DNA of 64,000 bases from positions 20,297-84,296 of the forward strand of contig CAZVGO010000013.1 of NCBI GenBank assembly GCA_964626755.1, read 5' to 3'. The position numbers and the translations under genes were made by a program. The stretch's first letter is position 1; every line of letters starts with the position of its first letter. The notes under the pieces were generated by a model, which was given only the letters and a program-made list of their open reading frames with translations, was not told the DNA's origin and made no database searches. This document shows positions 16,076-25,015 of the stretch, piece by piece. This DNA comes from JACDAV01 sp964626755 (GTDB lineage: Bacteria; Chloroflexota; Limnocylindria; Limnocylindrales; CSP1-4).

Positions 16076-17808
16076 GGCGGAGCCTCCGGCTCGACGGTGA
16101 GCGCGAGGCGGGCGTCGATCGTGGGGATCGTGGCCACCCAGTCGGGCCAGACGGATAGCGTTACCTCGCCGTAATCCTCGAGGATCGAGCGCGCCTCGTC
16201 GATGGGCTTGCCCTTGACCTGTTCGCGCAGCGCGTTCGCGTCGAGCACGCGCATCTGCGCGGCGCGAGCCGTGACCGGGAAGCTGACGTTCTCGCCCTGG
16301 ACGATCGCGTCACCGACATCGATGTCGATCGAGCTCTCCACGATCCGGTGATCGGCGGCCACGCGGTCGCGGATCCGGCTCTGTGCGATCGCCTCGATGG
16401 GCGCCGTGTCGACGGCGATGGCCGTGCCGGTCGAAGAGAGGGTCAGATCGAAGCTTGCGACTTCCTGCCCGACGAGCGTGGCCGGGTCGACGCTCGGGAC
16501 CGGGTCGGCGATCAAGCGCGTCCCGGGGAACAGCGTGAGGCCGGCGGGCGTGCGGGAGGGGTCGGCAAGGATCGCCTCGAAGTCGGTCCCGAGCTGGATC
16601 GTCACCTGCTCGACGGCGGCGTCGTAGTCGGCCTGGGCAACCCGCGGGAACTCCGCGTGCGTGCCGCCGGTCGTCGGCTCGGGGTTAGTGACTGTCGTGG
16701 CGATCCGGTCTTCGCCGGGCGGCACCACCCTGATGGTGTTGGCCAGGACGTTTCCTCCTGGGCCTTGCCCCAGGGCGTCTACCGCAACGGTGGCCGATGA
16801 CGGAAGGATCATTGTGTCCACGCGCCGTGCGCGGGCCAGTGTCACCGCGTTTCGTGTCCGGAATTGGATTCCGCCCTCGGTCGACACGACGCTGCCGCGC
16901 GGAATCGTGTTCGGCCTGGCGGGATCGTAGCTCGTGAAGGTGACGCTCCCGCTCGCCGCGGTCTCCTCGATGCGCTTGTCGGTCGCCGGGAACGTGTCGG
17001 TCGCGCTCAGCTCGAAGCTCAGCCGCTCCGCCGGGAGGACACGGGCGTCGGCGTCCGGGGCATCGACCGTCGGGTCGGCGCGGATCAGGAGGTTCACCGG
17101 CCCGACAGTTTCCTCCCGGGCGGTGACGACGATCGAGGCCGAGGGCAGGAGCAGCCACGCCCCGATCGCCACCACGATGACCACGAGACCGAGGACGCCG
17201 GCGGCGATCAGCGCGCTGGTGCCGGCGAGCTGCCGCAGGGCCGCGAGCTGCGGCAGGCCTTCGACGGGCAGAAGGCGGCGCCGGCCGGCGACCGGAATCG
17301 ACGGTCCGCGAGCGAGGATCGACCTCGTGGCGGGGATCGCCAGGACCTGGGTCGACTCGAGATCCTCCGGCGAGGCGGAGGCGTTCGGCACCGTGGGGGC
17401 GGGCGGGGGCGGAACGGGCGGCCCCGCGGCCGCGGCGGCTGCGGCTGCCATCGCTGGAGATGCCGCTCGGGCCGCCTGCCGGCGCGCCTTCCGGCTCATC
17501 GCCGCGGGACGATTGGTGGCCGCTGGCGGCGGGGCGTCGAGCGCGGCTTCGTACTCCCCGATCGATCCGAACACCGGCAGCCCGGCCGATGCCGCGAGCG
17601 CCCGGGTCGCGCCATCCCCGGCCACGATCGAGAGCCGGCGGTCGCGGGTCTGCGCCTCGCGGGCGAGAAGCCGGAAGTTGATCCGCGAGGTCGCGAGGCG
17701 CGAGCCGGCCGGTACGACGAGAACGACCCGGCCCTCGCTCCCGGAGCGGATCCGGGCGGCGGCGGAGGTGATCTCATCGTCGACGTCGAGATAGACGATC
17801 GCGGCCAT
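16072..17808 (-). CDS. Single-pass membrane protein with gp47/baseplate-J-like extracytoplasmic region
   Basis: 578 residues. An N-terminal cytoplasmic alpha/beta domain (1-90) reads YLDVDDEITSAAARI, VVLVVPAGSRLATSRINF and ends GLPVFGSIGEYEA. It looks like a small Rossmann or toprim-like fold found in actinobacterial and Chloroflexota homologues annotated as baseplate J/gp47 family. An Ala/Pro-rich linker (91-195) leads to one transmembrane helix (199-221). About 355 extracytoplasmic residues follow, containing IPRGSVVSTEGGIQFRT and GQGPGGNV, the blocks that resemble phage gp47. No other phage gene is near, so it is not a tail protein in function. It starts 2 nt after an FtsA/PilM-like gene, implying a joint machine. 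Function unknown. Confidence 0.7.
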   Translation of the reverse strand: MAAIVYLDVDDEITSAAARIRSGSEGRVVLVVPAGSRLATSRINFRLLAREAQTRDRRLSIVAGDGATRALAASAGLPVFGSIGEYEAALDAPPPAATNRPAAMSRKARRQAARAASPAMAAAAAAAAGPPVPPPPAPTVPNASASPEDLESTQVLAIPATRSILARGPSIPVAGRRRLLPVEGLPQLAALRQLAGTSALIAAGVLGLVVIVVAIGAWLLLPSASIVVTAREETVGPVNLLIRADPTVDAPDADARVLPAERLSFELSATDTFPATDKRIEETAASGSVTFTSYDPARPNTIPRGSVVSTEGGIQFRTRNAVTLARARRVDTMILPSSATVAVDALGQGPGGNVLANTIRVVPPGEDRIATTVTNPEPTTGGTHAEFPRVAQADYDAAVEQVTIQLGTDFEAILADPSRTPAGLTLFPGTRLIADPVPSVDPATLVGQEVASFDLTLSSTGTAIAVDTAPIEAIAQSRIRDRVAADHRIVESSIDIDVGDAIVQGENVSFPVTARAAQMRVLDANALREQVKGKPIDEARSILEDYGEVTLSVWPDWVATIPTIDARLALTVEPEAPP

Positions 17809-17810
17809 CG

Positions 17811-19073
17811 TCAGACCTTCATCGCGCGCAGGACGCGGCGCAATGCAACGTCGAGCGGATCCTCGGTCGTCTGGAGCTCGATCGCCTGGTACGCCAGTCC
17901 GAGCGGCGTGACGTCCTGCTGGTCGACGAGGAGATCGGTCGCGTCCTCGATGCGGTCGACCTGGTCGGGCGACATGATCGTCACCTCGGGCGGTCGGGCG
18001 AACGACAGCCGCTTCCAGAATTTCTCCGCCGCGAGCGCCGTGGGGACCTCCGGCAGCCGCGAGCCACCGCCGCACAGGTAGATCCGGCCCGGCAGGAGGT
18101 CGCCCGCGGCCAGCTCCTCCATCACCAATTCGACGCCGGCGGCCCACACCGCGACGTCGTCGGCGATGATCTCCGCGACCTCGTCGCGGCGTTCGACCGC
18201 GATGCCCCGAGCGTAGTCGACCTTGAGCGCCTCGGCTCGCGGGAACGGCAGGTCGAGCCGGTCGGCGATGCTCTTCGTGAACGCCCGGCCACCGAGGGCG
18301 AACATCCGGGTGCCCTCGATCCCGCCCTGCCGGACGAGCGCGACATCCGTCGTGCCGCCGCCGACGTCGACGAACAACGCACCGGACTGGCGCACCTGCT
18401 CGTTCGCCAGGACGCGAGCGACCGCGTACGGCTCGGCGACGATCTCCAGCAGCTCGAGGTCGAGCTGCGAGGCGACGCTCTGGAGCGCACCGAGATGGAC
18501 GAGCGGGGCGAACGCGTTGAAGATGCCGATCTTCACGTGCCGTCCCTGGAACCCGACCGGGTTCGTCAGCGCGTAGCCATCGATCGCCGCGCCGGTGATC
18601 GCGGCATGGACGAGCCGGACGTCGACGTTCGGGAGGCCCGTCTCCCAGGTGATCGCCCGTTCCGCGTCGCGAAGCGCCTCGCGCTGGACACCGTCGATGA
18701 GCTTCTGGAGCTCGCCCTCGGTGATCGGCAGGTCCGGTCTCTTGCGCTCCTGGCGGTGGGTCGTGGTGAATCCCTTGACCAGCTCGCCGGCGATCCCGAT
18801 GACGACCTGGCGGGGCCGGAAGCCCGCCATCTCCTCCGCTTCCTGCAGGGCGACGGCACAGTTGTCGACGACCGCGGCGATGTCCGCGACCGTGCCCGAC
18901 TGCATGTGGCTGAGCCCCTGCCGCTTCCGCCCGACGCCGCGGACGACGCCGTGGCCGGCGCCGTCGATCTCGAACACGAGCGCCTTGGCGAATTCGGTCC
19001 CGACGTCGAGCGCGGTACATGAGGCGAGAGTCGGTTCACCGTCCCGCTGCCAGATCCGGCGCCAGAACGCCAT
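17811..19073 (-). CDS. FtsA/PilM-like actin-fold ATPase
   Basis: 420 residues. Actin-fold ATPase of the FtsA/PilM superfamily: phosphate-1 strand SCTALDVGTEFAKALVFE (18-35), phosphate-2 FVDVGGGTTDVALV (about 237-250) and adenosine motif YLCGGGSRLPE (about 345-355). The region around 85-180 has the SHS2-type insertion character of FtsA. The final residues (DPLDVALRRVLRAMKV) form an amphipathic helix like the membrane-targeting tail of FtsA. The ATG shares one base with the alaS stop (TGATG). Its downstream partner is a membrane protein rather than ftsZ or pilN/O, so neither true FtsA nor PilM is claimed. A membrane-tethered filament working with the gp47-like protein is inference. Confidence 0.75.
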   Translation of the reverse strand: MAFWRRIWQRDGEPTLASCTALDVGTEFAKALVFEIDGAGHGVVRGVGRKRQGLSHMQSGTVADIAAVVDNCAVALQEAEEMAGFRPRQVVIGIAGELVKGFTTTHRQERKRPDLPITEGELQKLIDGVQREALRDAERAITWETGLPNVDVRLVHAAITGAAIDGYALTNPVGFQGRHVKIGIFNAFAPLVHLGALQSVASQLDLELLEIVAEPYAVARVLANEQVRQSGALFVDVGGGTTDVALVRQGGIEGTRMFALGGRAFTKSIADRLDLPFPRAEALKVDYARGIAVERRDEVAEIIADDVAVWAAGVELVMEELAAGDLLPGRIYLCGGGSRLPEVPTALAAEKFWKRLSFARPPEVTIMSPDQVDRIEDATDLLVDQQDVTPLGLAYQAIELQTTEDPLDVALRRVLRAMKV

Positions 19074-21862
19074 CAGGCCTCCGGCTTGCGGCCATTGCGG
19101 AGTGCCGCCCGGACGGCTTCGAGCGCCGCACCGAGACCGTCGCGCCGCGTTCCCCGGCCCTGGGCCATCTCCGGCCGTCCGCCGCCCTTGCCGTCGAGCG
19201 GCGCGACCGCCGCTCGGACGAGGTCGCCCGCGGCGATTCCCTTCCCGACGAGGTCGTCGCTGACGGTGACGAACACCTGCGGCTCGTCCGCGTCCAGGCC
19301 GAGGGCGACGACACCGGAACCGAGGGCGCCTCGAACGTCCTTCGCGAGGCCCTTCATCGCGTCGATCGATTCGAACGGGCCGGCGAACGCCACGAGACGG
19401 ACGCCCGGGGCGACCTCCTCCGCCTGGGATGCGAGCTCGGCCGGCTTCGGGAGCCCGCCGCCTCCGCCGGCCTTGAGCCGCCGCCGCGTCTCGCGGAGCT
19501 CGTCCTGGAGCGCCGCGACCCGCTCCGGCACGGCCTCGCCGGACTGTGCCCCCACGAGCTCCGCCGCACGATCGAGCGCCGCCAAACGTTCGCGCACGAG
19601 CGCGTCCGCCCCGGCCCCGGTGAGTGCCTCGATCCGGCGCATGCCGGATCCGATGCTCCGCTCGCCGGTGATGACGAACGAGCCGATCTGCCCCGTCGCC
19701 CGGCAGTGCGTCCCGCCGCACAACTCGTGGCTGTAGCCCTCGACCCGAACGGTGCGCACGGTCTCGCCGTACTTCTCGTCGAAGAACGCGTCCGCGCCGG
19801 CGTCGATCGCCTGCTGCATCGGCATGAGTGCCGGGGTCACGGGCCGGTCGTCCCGGACGATCCGGCGGACCTCGTCCTCGATCGTCCGCTTCTCGTCATC
19901 CGTGAGGCCTCTCTCGAACGGGAAGTCGAAGCGGAGGTAGTCCGGCGTGACGAGCGAGCCGGCCTGGCGGGCCCGATCGCCGACGGTGTTGCGCAGGGCA
20001 CGGTGAAGGAGGTGCGTGCCGGTGTGGTTGCGCATCGTGTGCTCGCGGCGCTGCTCGTCGACGACCGCCGCGACGGGCTCGCCGAGGCGGAGCCGGCCGC
20101 GCAGCGTGCCCCGGTGGACGATCAGTCCACCGACCGGCTTCTGCGTGTCCGCGACCTCGAACAGCACCGTGCCGTCGGCCGCCCGAAGCTCGCCCCGGTC
20201 GCCGATCTGGCCGCCGCCCTCCCCGTAGAACGGCGTCCGCTCGAGGACCACTTCCGCAGCCGCGCCGGCCTCGGTCCGGAGCTCGGCGTCCGCCTTTGCC
20301 TCGAGCTCCTCGTACTCGATCCCGTCCCGGACGATCGCGAGGACCCGCGCCTCAGACGTGGTCGTCTCGTAGCCGACGAACTCCGTGTCGCCGGCACGCG
20401 ACTGGATCGACTGGTAGAGGCTCGACTGCTCGGCCTGCTTCGCGAGCTCGGCCTTCTTGCCGCTCCGGCTCCGCTGGCGCTGCTGTGCGAGGGCCTCCTC
20501 GAATCCGGGGCGATCGACGGCGACGCCGTACTCCGCCGCCAGCTCGACCGTCAGGTCGACCGGGAAGCCGAACGTGTCGTGGAGCCGGAAGGCGACCTCG
20601 CCCGGGAGCTTCGGCGCGTCGTTGGGCAGCTCCTCCGGGCGCCGGCCGACGACCCGCTCGGCCGACGTGAGCGGGATCAGGGCCTCCTCGAGCTGGACGG
20701 TCCCGGCATCGAGCGTCCGCCCGAAGTGGGATTCCTCGCGCAAGAGCCCGCCGAGGATCTCCTCGCGCCGCTCCTCGAGGTGTGGGTATGCGACGCGCAT
20801 CACGTCGATGACGACCGCCGCGGTCTGGGCGAGGAACGGCTCCTTGCGCCCGAGCAGCCGGCCGTGGCGGACGGCACGCCGGACGAGCTTGCGGAGGACG
20901 TAGCCGCGGCCTTCGTTCGACGGAAGCACGCCGTCCGCGAGGAGGAACGTGGCGGCCCGCGAGTGGTCCGCGATCACCTGGTAGCTGAAGCGCTCCTGCT
21001 CGAACGCGTCGGGGTCGTGGCCGAGGAGCTCGCGCATCCTGGCGTGAATCGGCAGGAAGAGATCCGTGTCGAAGTTCGACGGCACCTGCTGGAGGGCGCT
21101 GGCGAGCCGCTCCAGCCCCAGTCCCGTGTCGACACTCGTGAAGGGAAGCGGCCGCCGACCTTCTGGCCGCTGGTCGAACTCCATGAACACGAGGTTCCAG
21201 ATCTCGAGCCAGCGCGGGCAGTGCTCGCTGTGGTCCGGGATGCAGTGCGGGCCTTCGCTCAGGTGCGCACCGCGATCGAAGTGGATCTCGCTGCACGGAC
21301 CACACGGGCCGGTCTCGGCCATCCGCCAGAAGTTCTTGTCGTCGCCCTTGTCGACGTCCCCCCACTTCGCCATCCGCTCGGGCGGCAGGCCGATCTCGTC
21401 GCGCCAGATGCTCCAGGCGACGTCGTCGTCCGTGTACGTCGTGGCGGCAAGCCGCTCCGGAGGGATGCCGAGGTCATGGGTCAGGAAGTCCCACGCGTAC
21501 TGGATCGCCTCGCGCTTGAAATAGTCGCCGAAGCTGAAGTTCCCGAGCATCTCGAAGAACGTGTGGTGGCGGGGCGTCCGACCCACCTCCTCGAAGTCGT
21601 TGTGCTTGCCGGCCACCCGAAGAACCCGCTGGTAATCGACGGCCCGGGTGTAGCTCCGGGTCTCGGCACCGGTGAAGACGTCCTTGAACTGGACCATGCC
21701 CGAGTTCGTGAACAGGAGCGTCTGGTCGCCGGCGGGGACGAGGCTCGCGCTGGGCACGATCGTGTGGCCGCGCTCGGCAAAGAACTCGAGGAAGCGGCGG
21801 CGGATCTCGGCAGCGGGCAGGCTGACGATCCGCGGATCACGTTCGAAGCTCGGGGTCCCCAT
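19073..21862 (-). CDS. alaS: Alanyl-tRNA synthetase
   Basis: 929 residues. Charges tRNA-Ala and edits Ser/Gly mischarged forms. Catalytic motifs include RRRFLEFFAERGH near the start, RVAGKHNDFEEVG, FFEMLGNFSFGDYFK and GLGLERLA. The editing domain carries the zinc motifs HTGTHLLH and CGGTH, and the C-terminal DHHA1 domain ends in GKGGGRPEMAQG. The open frame extends 80 codons further upstream, but homology begins at MGTPSFERDPR, so the ATG at 21862 is used. A TACCAT hexamer lies 8 nt before it. It heads the operon alaS-FtsA-like-gp47-like-ruvX-mltG-pepP. Confidence 0.97.
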   Translation of the reverse strand: MGTPSFERDPRIVSLPAAEIRRRFLEFFAERGHTIVPSASLVPAGDQTLLFTNSGMVQFKDVFTGAETRSYTRAVDYQRVLRVAGKHNDFEEVGRTPRHHTFFEMLGNFSFGDYFKREAIQYAWDFLTHDLGIPPERLAATTYTDDDVAWSIWRDEIGLPPERMAKWGDVDKGDDKNFWRMAETGPCGPCSEIHFDRGAHLSEGPHCIPDHSEHCPRWLEIWNLVFMEFDQRPEGRRPLPFTSVDTGLGLERLASALQQVPSNFDTDLFLPIHARMRELLGHDPDAFEQERFSYQVIADHSRAATFLLADGVLPSNEGRGYVLRKLVRRAVRHGRLLGRKEPFLAQTAAVVIDVMRVAYPHLEERREEILGGLLREESHFGRTLDAGTVQLEEALIPLTSAERVVGRRPEELPNDAPKLPGEVAFRLHDTFGFPVDLTVELAAEYGVAVDRPGFEEALAQQRQRSRSGKKAELAKQAEQSSLYQSIQSRAGDTEFVGYETTTSEARVLAIVRDGIEYEELEAKADAELRTEAGAAAEVVLERTPFYGEGGGQIGDRGELRAADGTVLFEVADTQKPVGGLIVHRGTLRGRLRLGEPVAAVVDEQRREHTMRNHTGTHLLHRALRNTVGDRARQAGSLVTPDYLRFDFPFERGLTDDEKRTIEDEVRRIVRDDRPVTPALMPMQQAIDAGADAFFDEKYGETVRTVRVEGYSHELCGGTHCRATGQIGSFVITGERSIGSGMRRIEALTGAGADALVRERLAALDRAAELVGAQSGEAVPERVAALQDELRETRRRLKAGGGGGLPKPAELASQAEEVAPGVRLVAFAGPFESIDAMKGLAKDVRGALGSGVVALGLDADEPQVFVTVSDDLVGKGIAAGDLVRAAVAPLDGKGGGRPEMAQGRGTRRDGLGAALEAVRAALRNGRKPEA

Positions 21863-22153
21863 CGCGGCCAATGGTACCGAACGGGACGCATCCTCCCGCG
21901 GGCCGCCATCACCGTTTTCTCGCCCGGTGCGACTCGGACGACGACCGAGCTCCCAATCGTCGCCCGATGCCCATCCGGTGGGAATCCGGTGCCCAGCACG
22001 TCCATTCTGGACACCAAGACCTGCCGTTGGCGGCGCCGGCGCTGTCCGAGTCCCATCGGGTGGGAATTCGGCATCGGCGGAGTCGGTGCTCTCGTCCGGC
22101 AACGGCTACGCGGCGACGTTCTCGATCGCGCTCGAGACGAGCTGAGCCAGTCG
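21863..22153. other. 291-base noncoding region with repeats upstream of alaS
   Basis: No gene is supported here. It holds two imperfect direct repeats of 20 bases (21970-21989 and 22052-22071, 18 of 20 identical, core CCCATCsGGTGGGAATyCGG) set 82 bp apart. Between them is a perfect 13-base palindrome GTCCATTCTGGAC at 22000-22012. No T-box consensus is present despite the synthetase gene. The arrangement could be an operator region for alaS or the scar of a repeat family. Confidence 0.4.
21871..21876 (-). promoter_or_regulatory. Candidate leaderless promoter (-10) of alaS
   Basis: TACCAT ends 8 nt before the alaS ATG. No Shine-Dalgarno lies in the intervening GGCCGCG. Member of the window-wide pattern described in the findings. 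Confidence 0.4.
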
Positions 22154-22378
22154 CTAGTCGCTGACAGGCCCGTCGACCGGGGCCGGTTCAATGGCGGGTG
22201 CCTGCGCCTCCTCGTGCGACCGGCGGCGCTGGAGAATTGCCGAGCCGGCGATCGCCGCGCCAACGAGCGCTCCGATCGCGAGGCCGCGCAGGAACGTCGA
22301 GACGACCGGCGACGCATCGTCCGGTGGCGCCAGCTCCGGGACGACCCGCTCGAGCGCGGAGCGGCTGCGCCCGCTCAC
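22154..22378 (-). CDS. Small membrane protein, 74 residues
   Basis: GTG start at 22378, overlapping the stop of the upstream gene by 4 nt (GTGA). One hydrophobic helix at about 29-49 (FLRGLAIGALVGAAIAGSAIL) is followed by RRRS and an acidic Pro-rich tail, predicting the C-terminus inside the cell. No family recognised. It is the last gene of the cysteine desulfurase-mnmA operon. Translational coupling is the main evidence that it is real. Confidence 0.6.
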   Translation of the reverse strand: MSGRSRSALERVVPELAPPDDASPVVSTFLRGLAIGALVGAAIAGSAILQRRRSHEEAQAPAIEPAPVDGPVSD

Positions 22379-22653
22379 GGGCCGACCCGCGCCCGCGTCG
22401 GGCCGAGGACCGCAACGATCGCTACGATCCCGATTCCCAGCCACGCGAGCGCCGAGGCCGGGACGAGCCGGAAGTCCCCGATCCGGATGAGGTCGATGCC
22501 CAGCCGGGCGCCGAGCGCATCCCCGGCCAATGCCCCGAGCGAGGCCGCGATCACGAGGAGCGGCAGCTGTCCCCGGGCGCTGCCGCGGATGAGGACGAAC
22601 AGCGCGGTGTGGAAGATCCCGACCAAGAGCGCGAGGATGGGCGCAGGGGCCAC
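22375..22653 (-). CDS. Small multi-pass membrane protein, 92 residues
   Basis: GTG start 2 nt after the mnmA stop. Three hydrophobic segments are visible: ILALLVGIFHTALFVLI, LPLLVIAASLGALAGDALGARLG and ALAWLGIGIVAIVAVL. The Gly-Asp-Ala-Leu-Gly-Ala-Arg-Leu-Gly segment recalls small uncharacterised inner-membrane proteins of Chloroflexota and actinobacteria. Function unknown. Coupled on both sides within the operon. Confidence 0.65.
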   Translation of the reverse strand: MAPAPILALLVGIFHTALFVLIRGSARGQLPLLVIAASLGALAGDALGARLGIDLIRIGDFRLVPASALAWLGIGIVAIVAVLGPTRARVGP

Positions 22654-22655
22654 CG

Positions 22656-23804
22656 TCAGGCGCTCGCTGCGAGGGCGGGGGCAGGGACGATCGCGCCAGC
22701 CGGGCGGGCGATGCGGCCACCCCCGAGGACGACCTCGCCGGCGTCGAACACGCACGCCTGGCCCGGGGCGGCGGCCCACACGGGCTCATCGGTCTCGACG
22801 ATCCAGCGGCTACCCCGCGCCGGCTCATCGGGGCCCGCGGGCCGGAGGGACGCCGCGACCGGCGCCGCGCGGTGGCGGATCCGGACGCTCGCCCGGAAGC
22901 TCGCGCCGCTCCGCGCCTCCGGCGGGCCACCTGCGACGAACGTGACCCGCTCGACCTGGAACGTCCGCGTCTCGAGGTCCTCGCGCCGCCCGAGCTGGAT
23001 CGTGTTCGACAGTGGGTCAATCCGCGAGACGTAGCGTGGCGCTCCGAGCGCGATGCCGAGGCCCTGGCGCTGCCCCACCGTGTAGCCGGCTGTGCCGGCA
23101 TGCTCCCCCACTCTCGCGCCGTCCGCGTCGAGCAGCGGCCCGGGCTCGGGCATCCAACCCGCGCGCTCACGGAGCGCCGTGCGGTAATCGCCGCCGGGCA
23201 CGAAGCAGATCTCCTGGCTCTCCGACTTGGCCGCCGTGACGAGGCCGAGCGAGGTCGCGATCTCGCGCACCTCCGGCTTCGTCAGCTCGCCGAGCGGGAA
23301 GCGGGCGTGGGCGAGCTGGTCCTGGCGCAGCCCGTACAGGAAGTACGTCTGGTCCTTCTCCGCATCGCGGGCCCGGAGCAGCCGGGCCTCCCCGTCCAGC
23401 CCCACGGACTGCCGCGCGTAGTGCCCCGTGGCGACCGACTCGCACTCGTACAGGTGGCGCGCCCGGCCGAGCAGCGCCCCGAACTTCACGTACGTGTTGC
23501 AGTCGATGCACGGGCTCGGCGTCCGGCCGTCGAGGTACGCGTCGAGAAACGGCTGGAGGACGCCGGTGTCGAACTCGCGCTCGAGATTCATCACGTAGAA
23601 CGGGATCCCGAGCTGGCCCGCCACGCGGCGCGCGTCGTCGGCGGCGTCGAGCGAGCAGCAGCTCTTCTTGAACTCGGAGTAGGTGTCGGCGACGTCGTGG
23701 AGGCGCATCCAGACCCCGACCACGTCCTCGCCCTGCTCGTGAAGGAGCGCCGCGGCGACGGACGAGTCCACCCCGCCGGACATCGCGACGAGCACTCGGC
23801 TCAC
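22656..23804 (-). CDS. mnmA: tRNA-specific 2-thiouridylase MnmA
   Basis: 382 residues. Adenylates and thiolates U34 of tRNA-Glu, -Gln and -Lys. PP-loop SGGVDSS at 9-15. Catalytic cysteines are in PSPCIDCN (C99/C102) and SQEICF (C200). YTVGQRQGLG begins the central domain, and the C-terminal barrel ends with QACVFDAGEVVLGGG. The ATG overlaps the stop of the cysteine desulfurase by 4 nt; that enzyme is the likely sulfur donor, so the pair forms a complete s2U module apart from any relay proteins. Confidence 0.96.
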   Translation of the reverse strand: MSRVLVAMSGGVDSSVAAALLHEQGEDVVGVWMRLHDVADTYSEFKKSCCSLDAADDARRVAGQLGIPFYVMNLEREFDTGVLQPFLDAYLDGRTPSPCIDCNTYVKFGALLGRARHLYECESVATGHYARQSVGLDGEARLLRARDAEKDQTYFLYGLRQDQLAHARFPLGELTKPEVREIATSLGLVTAAKSESQEICFVPGGDYRTALRERAGWMPEPGPLLDADGARVGEHAGTAGYTVGQRQGLGIALGAPRYVSRIDPLSNTIQLGRREDLETRTFQVERVTFVAGGPPEARSGASFRASVRIRHRAAPVAASLRPAGPDEPARGSRWIVETDEPVWAAAPGQACVFDAGEVVLGGGRIARPAGAIVPAPALAASA

Positions 23805-24985
23805 GTGCCGACGCCCTGCCCGAGCGGGTCCGCCGCGACGGCGATCGACCCGGTCCGCATCGAGGCGATGACCCGCGGAACGAGCTCGCAGGCCGTGTCA
23901 ACCTCCTCGTCGGTCGTCGTCCGACCGAGGGACAGTCGAAGCGCCCCGCGCGCCTCCTCCTCCGGGTAGCCCATCGCCGTCAGGACGTGCGACACCTCGG
24001 TCGAGCCGGCCGTGCAGGCCGACCCGATCGAACAGGCGATCCCCTCGAGGTCGAGCGACAGGGCAACCGCGGAGCCGTCCGTCTCGCGGGCGATGATCGA
24101 GAGGATCCCCGGCAGGCGCTCGTTCGGGTGGCCCGTGAGCTCCGTACCCTCGACCGCCAGCACGGCGGACTTCAACCGATCCCGCTGGCGCCGCAGCCGC
24201 CGGTTCGTCTCCGAGCGCTCCTGGCTCGCGAGGTCGAACGCCGCGGCGAGGCCGACCGCGCCCGCCACGTTTTCCGTGCCGGCCCGCCGATAGCGCTCCT
24301 GGGTCCCGCCGTGCTGCTGGGCGAGGATATGCGTGCCCTGCCGGACGTAGAGCGCGCCGACACCCTTGGGCCCCTCGAACTTGTGGGCCGCGATCGCGAG
24401 GAAATCGACGCCGAGCCGGTCGACGTCGAGCTCGACGTAGGGTGCCGCCTGGACGGCATCGACGTGGAACAGGACGCCCTTGTGCTCCTTGACCCGGCGG
24501 CCGATCTCGCCGATCGGCTGGACGGTCCCGACCTCGTTGTTCGCGAGCATGACGCTCACGAGGATCGTCCGGTCGGTGATCGCCGCGTCGAGGTGATCCG
24601 GATCGACCCGTCCGTACCGGTCGACCGGCAGCTCGACGATCTCGAACCCGAACTTCTCGAGGTAGCGAACCGTGTGACCGACCGCGTGGTGCTCGACCGA
24701 GGTCGTGACGATCCGGTTACCACGGGCCTTGCCGGCCCACGCCGCACCCTTGATCGCGAGGTTGTTGCCCTCGGTCCCCCCGGAGGTGAAGACGATCTCG
24801 CGGGGCTCGGCGTTGAGGCGGGCCGCGACCCGCTCGTGGGCATCGTCGAGCGCGGCTCGGGCTACCCGACCGAACGAGTGGGACGAGCTCGCGTTCCCGA
24901 AGAACTCGGTCAGGTACGGGAGCATCGCCTCGAGCACCTCGCGGCGCAGAGGCGTAGTCGCGGCGTGGTCGAGGTAGATCGCCAT
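23801..24985 (-). CDS. Cysteine desulfurase (IscS/NifS-like)
   Basis: 394 residues. PLP enzyme that moves sulfur from cysteine to a protein persulfide. N-terminal IYLDHAATTPLRREV, PLP-contacting SVEHHAV, the Schiff-base Lys K202 in AAHKFEGPKG, and the catalytic Cys C324 in GSACTAGSTEVSHVL on the long mobile loop typical of class I IscS. GTENVAG is also present. It heads an operon with mnmA, suggesting a main role in tRNA thiolation, though Fe-S assembly cannot be excluded. TACAAT lies 9 nt before the ATG. Confidence 0.94.
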   Translation of the reverse strand: MAIYLDHAATTPLRREVLEAMLPYLTEFFGNASSSHSFGRVARAALDDAHERVAARLNAEPREIVFTSGGTEGNNLAIKGAAWAGKARGNRIVTTSVEHHAVGHTVRYLEKFGFEIVELPVDRYGRVDPDHLDAAITDRTILVSVMLANNEVGTVQPIGEIGRRVKEHKGVLFHVDAVQAAPYVELDVDRLGVDFLAIAAHKFEGPKGVGALYVRQGTHILAQQHGGTQERYRRAGTENVAGAVGLAAAFDLASQERSETNRRLRRQRDRLKSAVLAVEGTELTGHPNERLPGILSIIARETDGSAVALSLDLEGIACSIGSACTAGSTEVSHVLTAMGYPEEEARGALRLSLGRTTTDEEVDTACELVPRVIASMRTGSIAVAADPLGQGVGT

Positions 24986-24994
24986 CGGGCCGGA

Positions 24995-25000
24995 ATTGTA
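24995..25000 (-). promoter_or_regulatory. Candidate leaderless promoter (-10) of the cysteine desulfurase operon
   Basis: TACAAT ends 9 nt before the ATG at 24985, with no ribosome site between. Confidence 0.45.
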
Positions 25001-25015
25001 CGTCCGGGAGCTATC

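Noticed and set aside
16072..17808. Prophage or tailocin element because of the gp47-like region
   Set aside because: No tail, capsid, integrase or lysis genes nearby; the protein has a membrane helix and sits in a housekeeping operon.
21863..22153. T-box riboswitch before alaS
   Set aside because: No GGGTGG-ACCGCG antiterminator sequence on the minus strand, and the promoter hexamer lies only 8 nt from the start codon.
19019..22945. 1308-codon plus-strand frame
   Set aside because: Antisense of alaS and its upstream region; Arg/Glu/Val-rich composition is typical of a high-GC shadow frame.
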